DNA of 64,000 nt from Lunularia cruciata (lineage: Eukaryota; Streptophyta; Marchantiopsida; Lunulariales; Lunulariaceae), in contig OX419756.1 in assembly GCA_948567375.1 (NCBI GenBank), positions 51,474,333-51,538,332 of the forward strand, written 5' to 3'. Position numbers and translations under genes: made by a program. The notes beneath the pieces are model-generated. The model was not told the origin of the DNA. It did no database searches and was given only the letters and a program-made list of their open reading frames with translations. Of the stretch, positions 11,501 to 22,778 are shown one piece after another; position 1 is the first letter of the stretch; every line of letters begins with the position of its first letter.

Positions 11501-12376
11501 CCCTCACTTCCTGAGTCTCTTGAGCTATCTCTCCCTTCCCCAAGAACGTGGGCCCCTGCTCCGAGCCTGCTTCCTTCTAGAGTACAAGTCTCCAATCCAA
11601 CTCTGTCCAGCGAGCTGGATTTCCTCTCTTCCCTTCTTCTTTGGGTCCATCGAGACACTTACTCTCGATGATTTTTGTCATGAATCCTGGAAAACTTACA
11701 TTCCAGTTCCATGCCAGAAATGTGATCCAAAGTTGGCTCAAGACTTTGATCCTTGCTATCACGTCTAACCTCCAAATTGCATGATTTCTCACTGCAAATT
11801 TGGAGTTCTTCTTCCCTCCTCCCATCTCTTCTACCTTCTCACTCTCTCTTGATTTCACTCTCGCGACTTCTCCCTTGCGCACTAACACAATCCCAACTCT
11901 ATTTCCTTTTCCCCGATCACCTGCAAGATGACTTCTCAAGGGCGAAGGAAAATTACTCAACATTTCATCGTTGCAGGTTTGATTTTTATAGAGTTGCGCT
12001 TCTTCGTCTTTCATCGCTTCAATTTTCTACCAAGAAATCACACCTCCGGCATGCACCTGTCACTATCAATAAACCTTTGCGCGTATAGGCCGCCAGTTTT
12101 AAACGGCCCCTTCTTGAATTTCTCACCCCGACGAAAGGTTGTTAGACTGTCTTCGCCTTGGGTGGAGCTCCCCCCGATACGAAGACAATTTACTTTGGGT
12201 TGTATGCTGATAGGGCATTTCTGAGTACTTTGCCTTATGACCCGAAGTCACTTTACTTTGGGTTTCATCCTGAAGACTCTTTTCTTTGCCTTCTTTGGCC
12301 ATACAGGCGCAAACCGACTTCTCTATACACTTCTTCTCCTTTATTTTGAAAAAACCAAAAAAATGTGGGCACCACA
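8595..12376 (-). mobile_element. Solo family A LTR (A4), subtype II, 3782 bp
   Basis: Complete LTR on the minus strand, from GTGGGCACCACA at 12376 to a TATGACAACC end at 8595 (G-to-A in the terminal TGTGACAACC). Perfect TCTTC target copies flank it. There is no internal domain, so this is a solo LTR left by LTR-LTR recombination. It inserted between the protease and RT of an element of its own family in the same orientation. Subtype II differs from the LTRs of the host element mainly in the acidic and coiled-coil region of the U3 frame. Confidence 0.9.
9383..11963 (-). pseudogene. U3-encoded coiled-coil protein, LTR A4 (subtype II)
   Basis: Starts at Met 11963 (MLSNFPSPLRSHL), a start shared with copies A5, A6, A11, A14 and A17. 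Segments: conserved N-terminal domain (FLAWNWN near 11715; VFYHKLFAREPINW near 11350; PPHYIVPF near 11260), acidic block (10977-10800), Arg-rich RRLQRRRRVS near 10600, coiled coil 10315-9500, tail EEEVDIGSD ending 9383. The runs KEKEKEKEKE and EEKVVQKE show strong heptad character. Several stops and frame changes make this copy dead. No known domain is recognised; the shape suggests a structural or nucleic-acid-associated protein, which is inference. Confidence 0.55.
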
Positions 12377-12963
12377 TCTTCTGACAAAGTAGTTTCCCCA
12401 AGATGAGGAACCTTTGTCCAACTCACAGTCACCAGCTTTTGCTCTTTAGACAAGATGTCTTTAAATCGTAATTTTTGCTGGTGCCAATTCACCATGACCT
12501 GGGCACTGTACAACCAGGGTCTTTTGATCAAGAGAGGGTAGCCGGTTTTGGTTACTGGTCGTAACACAATGTAATTTAATTTGAAGGGCACCCCTCCTAT
12601 AATTGTAGTGATAATCGTCAGTATGCCCAAGGGCCATCTCTTGGTTTGATCTGCAAACTTCAGAATTCGGGGTGTTGGTTCAAACATTGTGTACCCTAGT
12701 CAATGTGCAGTGTCTTCTATCATGACATTCACACCCGACCCCAAATCAATGGGTTTGGATGTGATCATATAGCCTACTATCTCCGCATCCACCTCGAGAG
12801 ATCCCATATCCTCCTGTTCAATACGATAAATTGTGAGCAAGTCTTTCTTGGTCATTGCCCTTACTTTCTTGAGGGCTGAACTTAGCTGCTTTTTATATAG
12901 CTTATTGTCCTCCCACAATTGTTTAAATGTGACGTTTGTGCTTGTAGATGCCATATCTGCCAC
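12377..12963 (-). pseudogene. Family A aspartic protease region
   Basis: Minus-strand frames 12963-12700 and 12687-12377. The presumed active-site motif reads IDLGSGVNVM (about 12755) where retrotransposon proteases usually have D-[ST]-G or D-G-G; the Asp and second Gly remain. GYPLLIKRPWLYSAQVMVNW near 12540-12490 matches the usual downstream protease segment before the linker. The two frames are separated by a stop at 12700. It would process the Gag-Pol polyprotein. Its 3' side is interrupted by the solo LTR at 12376. Confidence 0.7.
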
Positions 12964-12973
12964 AATATCCGTA

Positions 12974-15455
12974 CTATGGAACTCCTCCCAATTTCACCTG
13001 CTTCATCTTTGGCTTTGGTTCTAAGTTTTGCACTTGTTCAAAATGAACTTTGGGATGCTTGAAGATGGTACCCGGAGTGCATAGGTGCTTGACCCGATGA
13101 TCATCGGGTTGACCAACTTCGGCTTGGATCAAAGCTTTTACTTCAGACCTGATATCCGCCGGAAACACTGGAGGTTGTGTCTTTGTATTTCCCTCCAAAC
13201 TCATCTCCCGCGTGCGTAGTACCGCTTCCTTAATTTCTTTCTGCAAGGCTTTTGCTTTAGCTTTTGCTAGAACCTTTTCATCCTTCGTAGAAAGAATAGC
13301 TTTTGGTTGCAATCTCTTCATTTTTTGTGAGGAAAAAGACGTAGGACTTACTTCTTCGGAAGCTCAATTCTTCCTCTCCGTGTGAGTTTCTACCTTCAAA
13401 ATTTTGAGGTCAGGCCACTCTCCTTCTGAAGCGGGACTCCCTTCTTGAGGCCTCTCTTCCTCAAGTGTGATACAATTTACATTAGTATCCCCCTTTGCCT
13501 GGAGCGCAGCACGCTCTACGGGAGTCTGTACATACTTGACAGGGGGCTTTGAATTGGGTGGTTGCGGGCACTGATTTCCTATGTTGCCCGATCATTTACA
13601 ATTCCCACAAAGGGGCACGTACCCAATTTGTTGTCTTGGCTCCAAGCAATTTGGAGACCAATGTCCCATCAAACCACAATTGTAACAAGCACCCGGTGCA
13701 ACATTTTGAGGTCTATTTTGACCACCCATCAGGGGTCTTCGTGGAGGAGCAATAGGATTACACTCCCGTGGTCCATACTTAGGACCTTGATATGATGGGC
13801 TTGCTGGAGGCTGTATTTCTTGGGTTTGGTATACCGACTCTTCTTCTTTGCCTTGATCCCATCCGGGAACCCAATCAATTTGTTGCACTGGAAATGCCGT
13901 ACAAGTTAAACACTTTGTATTAGCATGGCCAGATTTACCACACGCAGTGCACCATACATTTGGTCAACCAAATGACGGGGGCTTTCTTTGGTCCTTTGCC
14001 CCAATCATTTGGATCTTGAAATCCATGAACTCTTTAATAAGAGTTTCCAACTTCTGATCCGCCATTCTTTACTGGCGGTGTTACTGGCTTCTTTCCTCCA
14101 CGTCTTTGTATTCTTCTCGGCTTGGGTTCTTCATCGGATTCTAAAGAAGAACTAGAAGATGTGGAGGATTCCTCCAAAGAAGGAGAGGTGTTGCGAGAAG
14201 CTCTTCGTCTTGACTTCTTGCCCTTCTTCTCACAATTTCTTCGGTTGCTGGTTGAGTGAGAATGAGCCGCCTCATATCCGGTGACATTTTTGAGGACTTT
14301 GTCCAAGGAAGTTACATTCCTCTCCTTGGCAAAGATTCGAATCTCCGATGAAAGCCCTCCAAGAAACCAGGTAATGGCTTGGGCATCGGAATAACCCACC
14401 ACACCGGATTGTTTCGGAACTTGGTTCAATAAGGCCATGAACCGCTCAGAGTAATCTCTCAATTTTTCCTTCTTTCCTTGATCCAAATCATTAAGTGCCA
14501 CAAAGACACTTGTATCATAATCCACTTCCCAAAATCATTCCAGGAAGCTATTTTGTAAGTCTGCCTAGTCTGCTGGTGTGAATCCTTTTTGCGTTACATG
14601 AGTATACCAATTCCGAGCCTTCTTTTGGAGCAAACTTGGAAAAATCCACAGTTGATCCGCGGAGTCATGTTCCTTGTTGGCAAAGGAAATGACTTCAAAT
14701 TCCTTGATGAATTTGTCAGGGTCTTTGTCTTGCTCTGTACCTTTATACTTCTGATAAGCATGTCAGGTTATAGGTAACGAAGTCATCGTTTGGTGCGGCG
14801 GATTTGGTTGTGGTAAGTCTGAACTTACGGGAACCAAAGAGCTACTTGATATGGATGCCGTGTTGTCTGCCCACGGGTTCCAATTCGTCAAGTTCAAATT
14901 GGGGTCTTCTTTGACAATTTCTTCTTCTTTGGTTGTGTTGACTTCAACCCGATCAGAAGTAAGAGGTTCCACAACTTCAATCTGGTCTTCAAACCTTCTT
15001 TGAGATAACCGGGGAATTGTTCATACCAAATGTTGACACTCTTCTTCCGTAAGTGTTCGTGCTATCTTTTCACGAACAAACTTCTTAATGAAATCAACTT
15101 CCTTTACAACTTTAGGGGAAGTTGGTGTATTGGGTCGTAGTGCGTATGTCTGCCCGCTTGAGTCTTTCTTTTTCTTGGAAGACGAGGATGAAAAGTAGCC
15201 TTGCTACCCTCCTTCACCTCTATTTTGGTCAAGTTCACACAGGGCTTCTTGCACTTTGTGAAGGAGTTGAAAGTCCAACGCCTCTCATTTGATTTTGTCC
15301 AAAGTGGATGGGACTTTCAAACGTTTGTCTTCTTCACGCTGCAATGCTCATCTTTGAGCTCTCTGTTCTTGTTGTTCTCTCGATGCAAACATTCATATTG
15401 CATTGACACCCAGTTTTGAATTTGGCTTTGTATTCTTCCACCTCTGAGATTTGTA
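12974..15455 (-). pseudogene. Family A gag, with three zinc-knuckle motifs
   Basis: Read downward from the primer site. Around 15400-15000 lies a charged, Gln/Glu-rich N-terminal part with stops. The capsid core is readable around 14760-14525 and at 14525-14034 (ending with a Ser-rich, basic tail SRRRASRNTSP). Nucleocapsid motifs follow: CTACGKSGHANTKC near 13950-13910, CYNCGLMGHWSPNC near 13710-13670, and a decayed third one starting CGNCK near 13600, with Asn for His and a stop. A Lys/Ala-rich segment (13321-12974) leads to the protease. Gag packages the RNA; three knuckles is more than the usual one. Stops at many points. Confidence 0.75.
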
Positions 15456-15473
15456 TCCCCGGCAGTGGCACCA
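15456..15473 (-). other. Primer binding site of family A element
   Basis: Minus strand TGGTGCCACTGCCGGGGA, starting 7 bp inside the LTR end. The form TGG-N-GCC-...-TGCCGGGGA is that of plant Ty3 elements primed by a tRNA ending in ...GGCACCA; I cannot name the tRNA with certainty. It proves that the GTTGTCACA terminus is a true LTR end. Confidence 0.75.
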
Positions 15474-15480
15474 AAAATCA

Positions 15481-15606
15481 TGTGACAACCCGACAAATAT
15501 CACTTTTGCGGTAATCGGGTAAGTAAAGTTCGTTCCTACAAAGATATGATTCAGAATTGGTCAAATACAAAGTCAAACAATAACATGTAGTTCTTCATAG
15601 CAAATC
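15481..15606 (-). repeat. Family A LTR 3'-end remnant (A2) next to the primer site
   Basis: Only the last ~120 bp of an A LTR (TGTGACAACC... read on plus), with AATCGGGTAAG as in most A copies, then a jump after TTCTTC to ATAGCAAAT, another LTR word. It looks like what is left of the original 5' LTR end, with an internal deletion. Confidence 0.7.
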
Positions 15607-15633
15607 TTAGGGATGGAGGATGTTGGTAGTCAT
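15607..15633 (+). repeat. Misplaced copy of the outer flank (B2 gag) inside the A element
   Basis: 27 bp, TTAGGGATGGAGGATGTTGG followed by TAGTCAT, equals the gag sequence left of the element (about 1789-1816) and shares its 45-bp deletion relative to B1. It lies between the LTR remnant and the complete 5' LTR, where no gag flank belongs. Confidence 0.75.
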
Positions 15634-18600
15634 TGTGACAACCCGGCAAATATCACTTTTGCGGTAATCAAGTAAGTAAAGTTTGTTCCCGTAGAGATAC
15701 GATTCAGAATTGGTCAAATACAAAGTCAAACAGTAACATGTAGTTCTTCTTGATTTCTTCTTTAATCTCTCAGGTAGAAACTACACCTAGAAGAGAGTAA
15801 TAAGCTCACAATCTTGACAACTTGTCACGAATACACACACATAATCACATGATAGCAAATTTTTTCCAAACAACTCTTGATTGTGATGATTCAGATTCTC
15901 CTAAAGATGGCACTTCATTTCAAAGAACAATTTTGCCTCAGAATTGTGTTTCACCCCTCCACTGAAGGCACAACTTCCTCGATCAAAATTGCTTCACATC
16001 AACGTCGTGCTGCACTCACAAATGCAGAATACTACCAACACTACAATTCTTCTCAGATCTGTCAAGGCATTGCTCTGATGTACTTCACTCAGGATCAAAC
16101 ACACAGAATGAAGATCAAGGCTGCAGAATCCAATATCCACAAACACACTGACTTGCTCTTTGGAATTCTCCACACACTCACAACTACAAACACAAAATTG
16201 ACAATTGGAATTAAGCTTAAGCGACGAGCACTGAGAACAGCACTTTGCTTTATCTATCTTCAGAAATATGAATACTGAATAACATTGTATTGCAAATGCT
16301 CCCCTTAAATACTGAAGCAAATGATAGTTCTTCCTACCTATGCACCGCTTCCTAACATCTCTTCCTACTTGCAGATACCAATTGATAATCTATCTCTTCA
16401 TATCTGCCTTTTGCTATCTCAAAATTGTACTACCCCGATCTGATGTCTACCTCATCATCGGCTTCCAAACCCGATGATCTTCCCACTATTTCTCCTTCTT
16501 CGGGTATATCTACAACTACCAAATCTTTCACTATTTTTGCTACTTCTTCACTAGGAACTACAATTGCACTAAGGAGTGATTTATCTAACTCTCTATCTCT
16601 TGACCCACTCTTCTCTAATGTGTCATTTATCAAGTCCGATGACATCTGAATTCCTATTTCTGCAACATCGGGTTTCTGCTCCACTTTCACACTATTCTAA
16701 ATTTTCTCTAACTCTGAATTAACTAAATCTAATCAAAGACTAACATTATTCTCTACTTCTAACATCTTCCAATCTACGCGCTCTCTCAATCTGATCAACA
16801 AGGTGTACATATCTACATCTTTGGCTTTTCTCTTCCGAGTTTCCTGCACAAGTAACTTTGACTCATGTTGGCAGGCTTCTTTGAATCTCCCTTCAACTTC
16901 CATGCTTAGAAGTGCTCTCAACTTCCCCGCAACTTCTCCCACTGATTCAGATGTATTCTCCCATCCTCAAGAACGTTCTACCTTCAACTCCTCACAATAC
17001 ATCTTCAACTCGTCTTTGTACTCCGCAGCAAGCATCTTCTTCTCTTCTGCATACTACATGCTCTGCATTTCTGCACTCCTGACAAGTTCTCATAATCATT
17101 CCTCTTCTTCTTGCCTGGCTGCTAACTCTCTCTGCCATGCTTGATCCTTCACCGCTGCACTCTTCTTCAAACTATCCAACTCCTGCTCCATTACAATGGT
17201 CATTGCCTTTAAATGGACATTCTCGATGCGCACATCACTCACTTCCTCCTTCATCTTGCTCAGCCACATTGCCTGTTCTGTTGATTCTCCGGCTTGCCTC
17301 TGCAGTTCTTTCTCTTTTACATTGCAACTTTCTTGTAACATGGTAAGAGTCTTCTTTATCACACCTTCCTCCAGCCAAAGTTCTTCCACTTCTTTACTTC
17401 TTTGGACTTGTTGCTCCTGCAACCTCTTCACTTCACTCATCAAATGCATCACTACCTGCAACTCGTTCATCCCCTTCCTACGGTCTTGGGGAATTACTTT
17501 TTGGTGATCCTTCAGTACCTCCAGCAATGGTGTGACCACCTTTGTCAAATACGATATCCTACCAAAGTTCTCTTCCTCTTCATCGCCGTCTTCATCTTGA
17601 GTCTTCACCTTCGTCATCGGCTCCTTTATCCAAAGTCACGATCTTCGTTTCTTCAGAGTCATCGTTTCGGTACTTTCTTTGTCTTTGCCTTTTGAACTTG
17701 GCCCCACTAGATACTCCTCCTTCTCCTATGGCCTCGGCTTGTTCACCACCATCGCTTGACAATCTTCACTGACCGCCAGCGATTGCTGAACTTTTGGCTC
17801 CCCCTTGCTATCGCTTCCAGACTCCTCACTTTTTAAGGTGAGCTCTTCTTCTTTGGATTCCTCCTCTTGCAACTTGGTTTCTGCCTCAAACTCTAATCCC
17901 AATGATGCGTGTCTCACCATCTTTGTATTCGTCATAATCAGCTATCGAGTCTTTCTTTGTGTGGGAGGCAACTTGGCTTCTTCGGGTTCGCCACGTTTCT
18001 TCGTCTTCGGACTGGAGATTTCTTTGACCTTCCATTGTCCTGTCTTTGAGAAATACTCATCATTGGCTCACAAATGCAACATATAGTGACGCTCTTCCTT
18101 GTCTGCTTCCCATCATAAGTCCGAATGAACGTGAGACACCATACAATGACGCTCCTCTTCTATCACTAGGTTCAATCCAAAGTAGAAATGTGCTGCAAAC
18201 GGTGCAAAATAATGTAGTGGAGAGCCCGTTTGCCAATTAATCACCATCTGCCTCATTTGGTGGTGGAAGCACTTCGCCCAATTCACTAGAACTCCTGCAA
18301 ACATTTGGTGGAAGAAGACGGCTTGCTGCATGTTCACATAGGTGGTTTGTTCTAGCTTGAACATGGCCATCATTGCCCCCATGATGCTTCTTCAAATCGG
18401 ATCTCGATAGGAGTCCACCTTGTATCCATTCGTCATTCTTGGAGCAAAAAATGAGTTGCAAATCTCCGTTGTCTCCTCTGCAACATCACACTTCCAATAG
18501 AAGGTGGTCCCCGTCGGCTCTCCTGCTTCTCTCCCCAATACTAACCTCCAATCTGACTCAGTCCATCGAGCCGGATTGCCTCTCTTCCCTTCCACCTTGG

Positions 18601-19344
18601 GACCCTCTTCACAATTAGTGGCAGCTATTTTTGCCATCACTCCCGGGAAATTGAAATTCCAGTTCCATGCTAAGAAAGTAATACAAAGTCTAGTCAAGAC
18701 TTTGATTCTAGCTACTACATCTAATCTTTGGATTGCAAAACCTCACACCGCCAATGCATTGGCCACCTTCTTCACCATAATCTGTTCTCTTGTTCTACGA
18801 TGCTGGAAGATGATACCCTCTCATGGACGAGACACTCTAGCTCCCTGGGGATTTTGGGAAATTTCACTCTCAATGGGCTTTCGGACATGCATTACTGCAG
18901 GATTACTACTCAAAGGGATTGGAAATTTACTGGGCACATTCAACTTGTCCATGCGTAGTCACAATCTTATATTGCCCCGAATTGCAGTCATTCTTTAGTC
19001 AATTTCAATTTTGACTTTCTCGCTTCTGCGTGCAAATCCTGGTCACTATCAAGACATGCTTCTTCTACCTCCGCCGTTTCTTGAAATGTACTTTCTTGCC
19101 ACATACCAAGGTTGTTAAATGGTCTTCGTATCTTCTGTGTCTTTTGACCCAAAGACGGTGCTCTTTGAACTTTTTCTATTGTACTCCTTTTCTGAGTACC
19201 TCCATCATCAGATCCAATGTCATCTCCTTTGGATGTCCTCCGAAGTTACTTCCGTCCATTATTTGTCCGCAATTCAACTTCTAGTGCTTACTTCTTCTCT
19301 CAAACACTAATAAATATAGAAAAACAAAAAATGTGTGTACCACA
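15634..19344 (-). repeat. Family A 5' LTR (A3), subtype I, 3711 bp
   Basis: Complete minus-strand LTR; the outer end TGTGGTACAC is at 19344 and the inner end TGTGACAACC (plus reading) at 15634. Very close to A1, including shared private variants. The outer end is followed by the target copy ATCAC and by the continuing B2 gag. The inner end is not joined to the primer site but to the 27-bp gag copy and LTR remnant described above. Confidence 0.85.
16430..18697 (-). pseudogene. U3-encoded coiled-coil protein, LTR A3 (subtype I)
   Basis: Segments 18697-18392, 18382-18113, 17935-17726, 17617-17096, 16942-16733 and 16690-16430 are all in one frame, as in A1. Same order of parts: FLAWNWN near 18670, FFHQMFAGVLVNW near 18300, acidic block near 17900-17800, coiled coil 17617-16740, tail EVDIRSG. 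It differs from A1 mostly by point changes, a few of which make stops. That two sibling LTRs keep one frame over 2.3 kb argues that the frame was coding when the element was made. Function unknown. Confidence 0.6.
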
Positions 19345-19477
19345 ATCACAAGGCTAACATCACATTGGCCACTTGATTGCTTTGAACCCTACCTTGAGAA
19401 ATGAGCTTAGAGGTAGTTTGAGTTCTACAAGGAGCAAGAGGAAGGCAAAAGCTCCAATATCAATTGGGCTAGTGGAT
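19345..19477 (+). pseudogene. Family B copy B2: gag, second piece
   Basis: Begins with target copy ATCAC and continues colinearly with B1 29780-29912 (PTLR-E-L-R, STRSK and KAKAPIS are recognisable). It ends GTGGAT where an A LTR starts at 19478; B2 resumes at 37800. Confidence 0.85.
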
Positions 19478-22456
19478 TGTGGTACCCACATTTTTTTTTC
19501 TTTCTTATTTATGAAGAAGTGTGCAAACAAAGTTGTATTGCGCCTATATAGCATCAGAAGGCAAAGAATGGTGTCTTTGGGTTGTAACCCAAGGTAAGTG
19601 ATTTCATGTCAAAAGATGAAGTACTTGGATGGGTCTTGTAAGCATTTAATCCAAAGTAAGGAGACTTCATCTCGAGGGTGCTCAACCTAAGGCGAGGATA
19701 GTGTAACAACTTTCCTTTGGGGTTGGACATTCAAGAAGGTAACACACATAAAAACGGCTGGCCTATGAGCAGGGGAAAATTGAAATTGATAGGAGCATGC
19801 AAAAGGTGTGATTTCTTGGTAGAAGCTCGGAGTGAAGAAAGACTAAGGAGACGTGCCACTATAAAATTTGGGTTAGAGACAAAAAGATGATAAGTAATTT
19901 CCCATTGCCATTAAGGAGTTGTCTTGAGGGAGATCAGGGAAAAGGGAGTGTAGTAAGAGATGTGCTTGTGCATCGAGAGGAAGTCAAGAGAGTTAGTCCA
20001 GGAGTCAGGCAAAAGAATAGTCACCAACCTAGAGTGGAGGAGAGTAAGATGGGAGGTGAAAAGAAGAACTTGGAATTTGCGGTGAGAAATCATGCAATTC
20101 GGAGGTTGGATGTGATTGCAAGAATCAAAGTCTTGAGCAGGCTTTGGATCACATTTTTGGTGTGGATCTAGAACCTTAGTTTTCCAAGTTTCATGACCGA
20201 GATCATTGAGAGTAAGTGTTTGGATGGACCCAAAGTAGAGGGTAAGAGAGGAAATTTGGCTTGATGGATAAAGTTGGATTGGAGGTTAGTACTTGGAAGA
20301 GAGGTGGGTGAGGAGCAAGGAGCCACCTTCTTGGGGAGAGGAGAGGTAGCTAAAGAAACCCAAGAGGTGCGAGACGCCTTTTCTTCAAAATGCACAATGA
20401 TTGGTTATAAAGTCAAGAGCTACAAGGACCTTGTGAGGAGAGGCATTGTAGGAGCAATGATGGCTATCTTCAAGCCGGAGCAAACCACTTATGTGATGAA
20501 ACATCAAGTGGTGTTTTTCCATAAGCTGTTTGCAAGGGAACCAATCAATTGGGTGAAGTGCTTTCATCAGCGCATGAGATAGATGGTGTGGAATTTGAAG
20601 GATAAGTCACCTCCACACTACATTGTGCCATTTGCAGCCCACTTTAATTTGGGATTAAATCTATTGAATGCAGCGGAATGACACAAGATGGTGTCGTACT
20701 TCTATCTCGACTTAAGAAAAGATGTTGATGCAGATGAGCAGCAATACATTCTTCAGATCAAGAGCAATGACAAGTACTATGCGCAGATGGGGCAAAGCAT
20801 GTGATTGGCAGTGAATGCTCCAAAGTCCAAGAAGAGGAGTCAACCCAAAGAAGAAGTGGTAGCGATGAGACCTTGGAAGACTAGGAAAGTGAACCCAAAG
20901 AAGCACCTGGTGGTAATTGTGTAGTTGGAGGAAGAATCAGAAGGGGAAGCCGAGTACAAGTCAAAAGACTTGGAGAAAGAGGAAGAACCAAAACTCACAT
21001 TGCAAAGTGGTGAAGCAAGTAGTGAGAGTGAAGATGGAGTGGAGATGCAATTGGTACCAGCGGTAGAAGAGGGAAAGCTAGAGAGGATAGGAGAAGACAA
21101 CTTGAAGTCAGAAGATGAAGTTTCAGAGAAAGAGGAGAAGAAGGTTATCATCCAGAGAGGTGTTTGCTCTTGAAGAAAAGTGATGTATGAGGTGGGGCCA
21201 AGTGGACAAAAAGAAATGGAGAGTGGGAGTTCAAGGAGCAAGCAATCCATCCCAATAAGGCAACTTTGGTTGAGGAAAAGAGTGTCAAGCAAAGAAGAAG
21301 CAAAGAAGGAGAAAAGCCCGCAAGCAGAAGTGAATCAGAGCGGAGGAGTGGAGTATCTGCAGGAGATTGTATGCCCATTGTTGATAAAGTTAGAGAAGAG
21401 GAAGAAAGAGATGCATTAAGAGTATCCGGAGGTAAAGATTATGTTGCAGGTGTTGGCAAGGTTAGAAGAAGAGAACTTGGAGTTGAAGGAGAGGATAACC
21501 CGAGGAGAGGAGCAAAGGGAGGTACTACAAGTAGATGCAATAGTACAAAATCAAGTAATTGAGAACTTAAAGAGAGAAGTGGGAAGTAAAGAAAGAATAA
21601 TAGATCAAAATGTCATAGCCAAGGAAAGACAGATAATTGTGTATGACATCTTGAAATAATAGTTTGTTGATTTACAATTAGAGATCATCCATGTTATGGC
21701 AAGAGTAGCAGAGAAGGAGCAAGAGCTCAAAAGAGTGATGTAGAGTGTAAAAGAGAAGAAGCAACTTTGGCAAAGAGAGTTAACAGCAAGGTAGAGAGAA
21801 GAAGAAAGATCGAGGGAGTTACTTTGTAATTTGGAAGAGAAGGTAGTGCAGAAAGAGAAGGAGAAGGAGATTGTGAAGGCTGAATTTGAGGAGGAGCTAG
21901 CAATGTATTGGGAAGACTGGCATGCGGATCAGGAATGTGAGAGAAGAATGTGGCTTGAATTGTTGAAAGAGATAGTAGTGAAGATGAATGCAATGTTGAG
22001 CAAAAAAGCCAATGTAAGGATTTAAGAAAAAAGGTTGCATGAGTTAAGATTGTTGGTGCAGGAGATGAGGAGAAGAAATGAAAAAGATAAAGACTTGAAT
22101 GCGTTGCCGATTAGTCTTAGAGCTTGTGTAGATAGGAAAATATTGGAAGTGGAAGACAATATCACGATTAGATTAGATTTGGTTAAATTAGAAATAGATA
22201 AACTTTGGAAGGATATTAGTGCAAAACCCAAACTAGAAGAGATAAGAGTACAAATATCTTCAGAGTTGCCATTGGAGATATTAGAGAAAGGTTGGTTGCA
22301 GGGAGAAGATGTGTGTAGATTACCCATGATGGGAATTATAGGTAAGGAAGAAGTAGTAGAATTGGTAGAAGAGTTAGTAGTTGTAAAGCCCAAGGATAGA
22401 GTAGTACGTGAGGTTACTTTGGGATTGGAAGCCAAGGAAGAAGTAGACATCGGATT
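19478..22456 (+). mobile_element. Solo family A LTR (A5/A10), 5' part
   Basis: Begins TGTGGTACCCACA and runs through the U3 to GACATCGGATT, where family B element B1 is inserted. Its 3' part is 37020-37799. The two parts sum to 3759 bp, the normal A LTR length, and the outer flanks are TGGAT (left) and TAAAT (right, two G-to-A changes) in the same B2 gag site. Hence one LTR split by a later insertion. Confidence 0.85.
19887..22456 (+). pseudogene. U3-encoded coiled-coil protein, LTR A5
   Basis: Starts MISNFPLPLRSCL at 19887. Open segments 19887-20171, 20274-20582, 20925-21173, 21180-21419, 21441-21659, 21831-22025 and 22035-22456 share one frame over 2.57 kb. N-terminal domain with RLWITFLVW (about 20150) and VFFHKLFAREPINW (about 20510-20550); acidic block 20920-21140; QRGVCS then a basic patch; coiled coil 21430-22250; tail KEEVDIG cut at 22456 by the family B LTR. 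About seven in-frame stops, most explicable as single transitions. Not functional. Confidence 0.6.
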
Positions 22457-22778
22457 TGTAACACCCATTTGTGCATGTGTGTGGTATTGTGATATTTAGC
22501 TTGGTTTATAAGTACTTAAGAGATATTATTTATATAGAGGTAAAGGATGGTTCTATATTAGTCATGATTAGCTAAAGTTAGTCATAGCTAAGATAGAGAG
22601 GACCTTACTTTAGAGGAAGTAGAAAAGATGAGCATCACTATTTTGGATTTTAGTGTGTTGACTTGGTATTATTCCTAGGTGTTTGGCTTTGAGGAAAGAG
22701 TTGAGAACTCTTGGGCCCGCAAGCCTTTTTGTTTTGGATTCTTCTTTAGTCCAAGGATAGCCCATGTGAAGGAATCCT
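22457..22778 (+). repeat. Family B 5' LTR, first part (with 26564-26933)
   Basis: Starts TGTAACACCCATTTGTGCAT and continues until ATCCT, where solo LTR A6 is inserted; it resumes at 26564. Together 692 bp, equal to the 3' LTR. Confidence 0.9.

Larger units (their letters stand above)
1817..19344 (-). mobile_element. Family A Ty3/gypsy LTR retrotransposon, nearly complete, minus strand
   Basis: Element of about 17.5 kb inserted in the B2 gag. Read on the minus strand: 5' LTR, primer binding site, gag, protease, reverse transcriptase/RNase H, integrase, polypurine tract, 3' LTR. The left flank ends GTCAT and the right flank begins ATCAC; the intact gag at 29780 reads GTCAC, so each target copy carries one transition. 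A solo A LTR (8595-12376) sits between protease and RT, and extra sequence (15481-15633) sits at the 5' LTR/primer junction. There is no chromodomain after integrase; RT and integrase resemble the non-chromovirus (Athila/Tat-like) side of Ty3. All genes carry stops, so it cannot move on its own. Confidence 0.85.

Noticed and set aside
8595..12376. Reading the 3.7-kb A units as DNA transposons or stand-alone gene-carrying elements
   Set aside because: TG...CA ends, 5-bp duplications, a TATA box and, above all, the same ends adjoining a primer site (15456-15481) and a polypurine tract (5540) of a pol-bearing element show they are LTRs.
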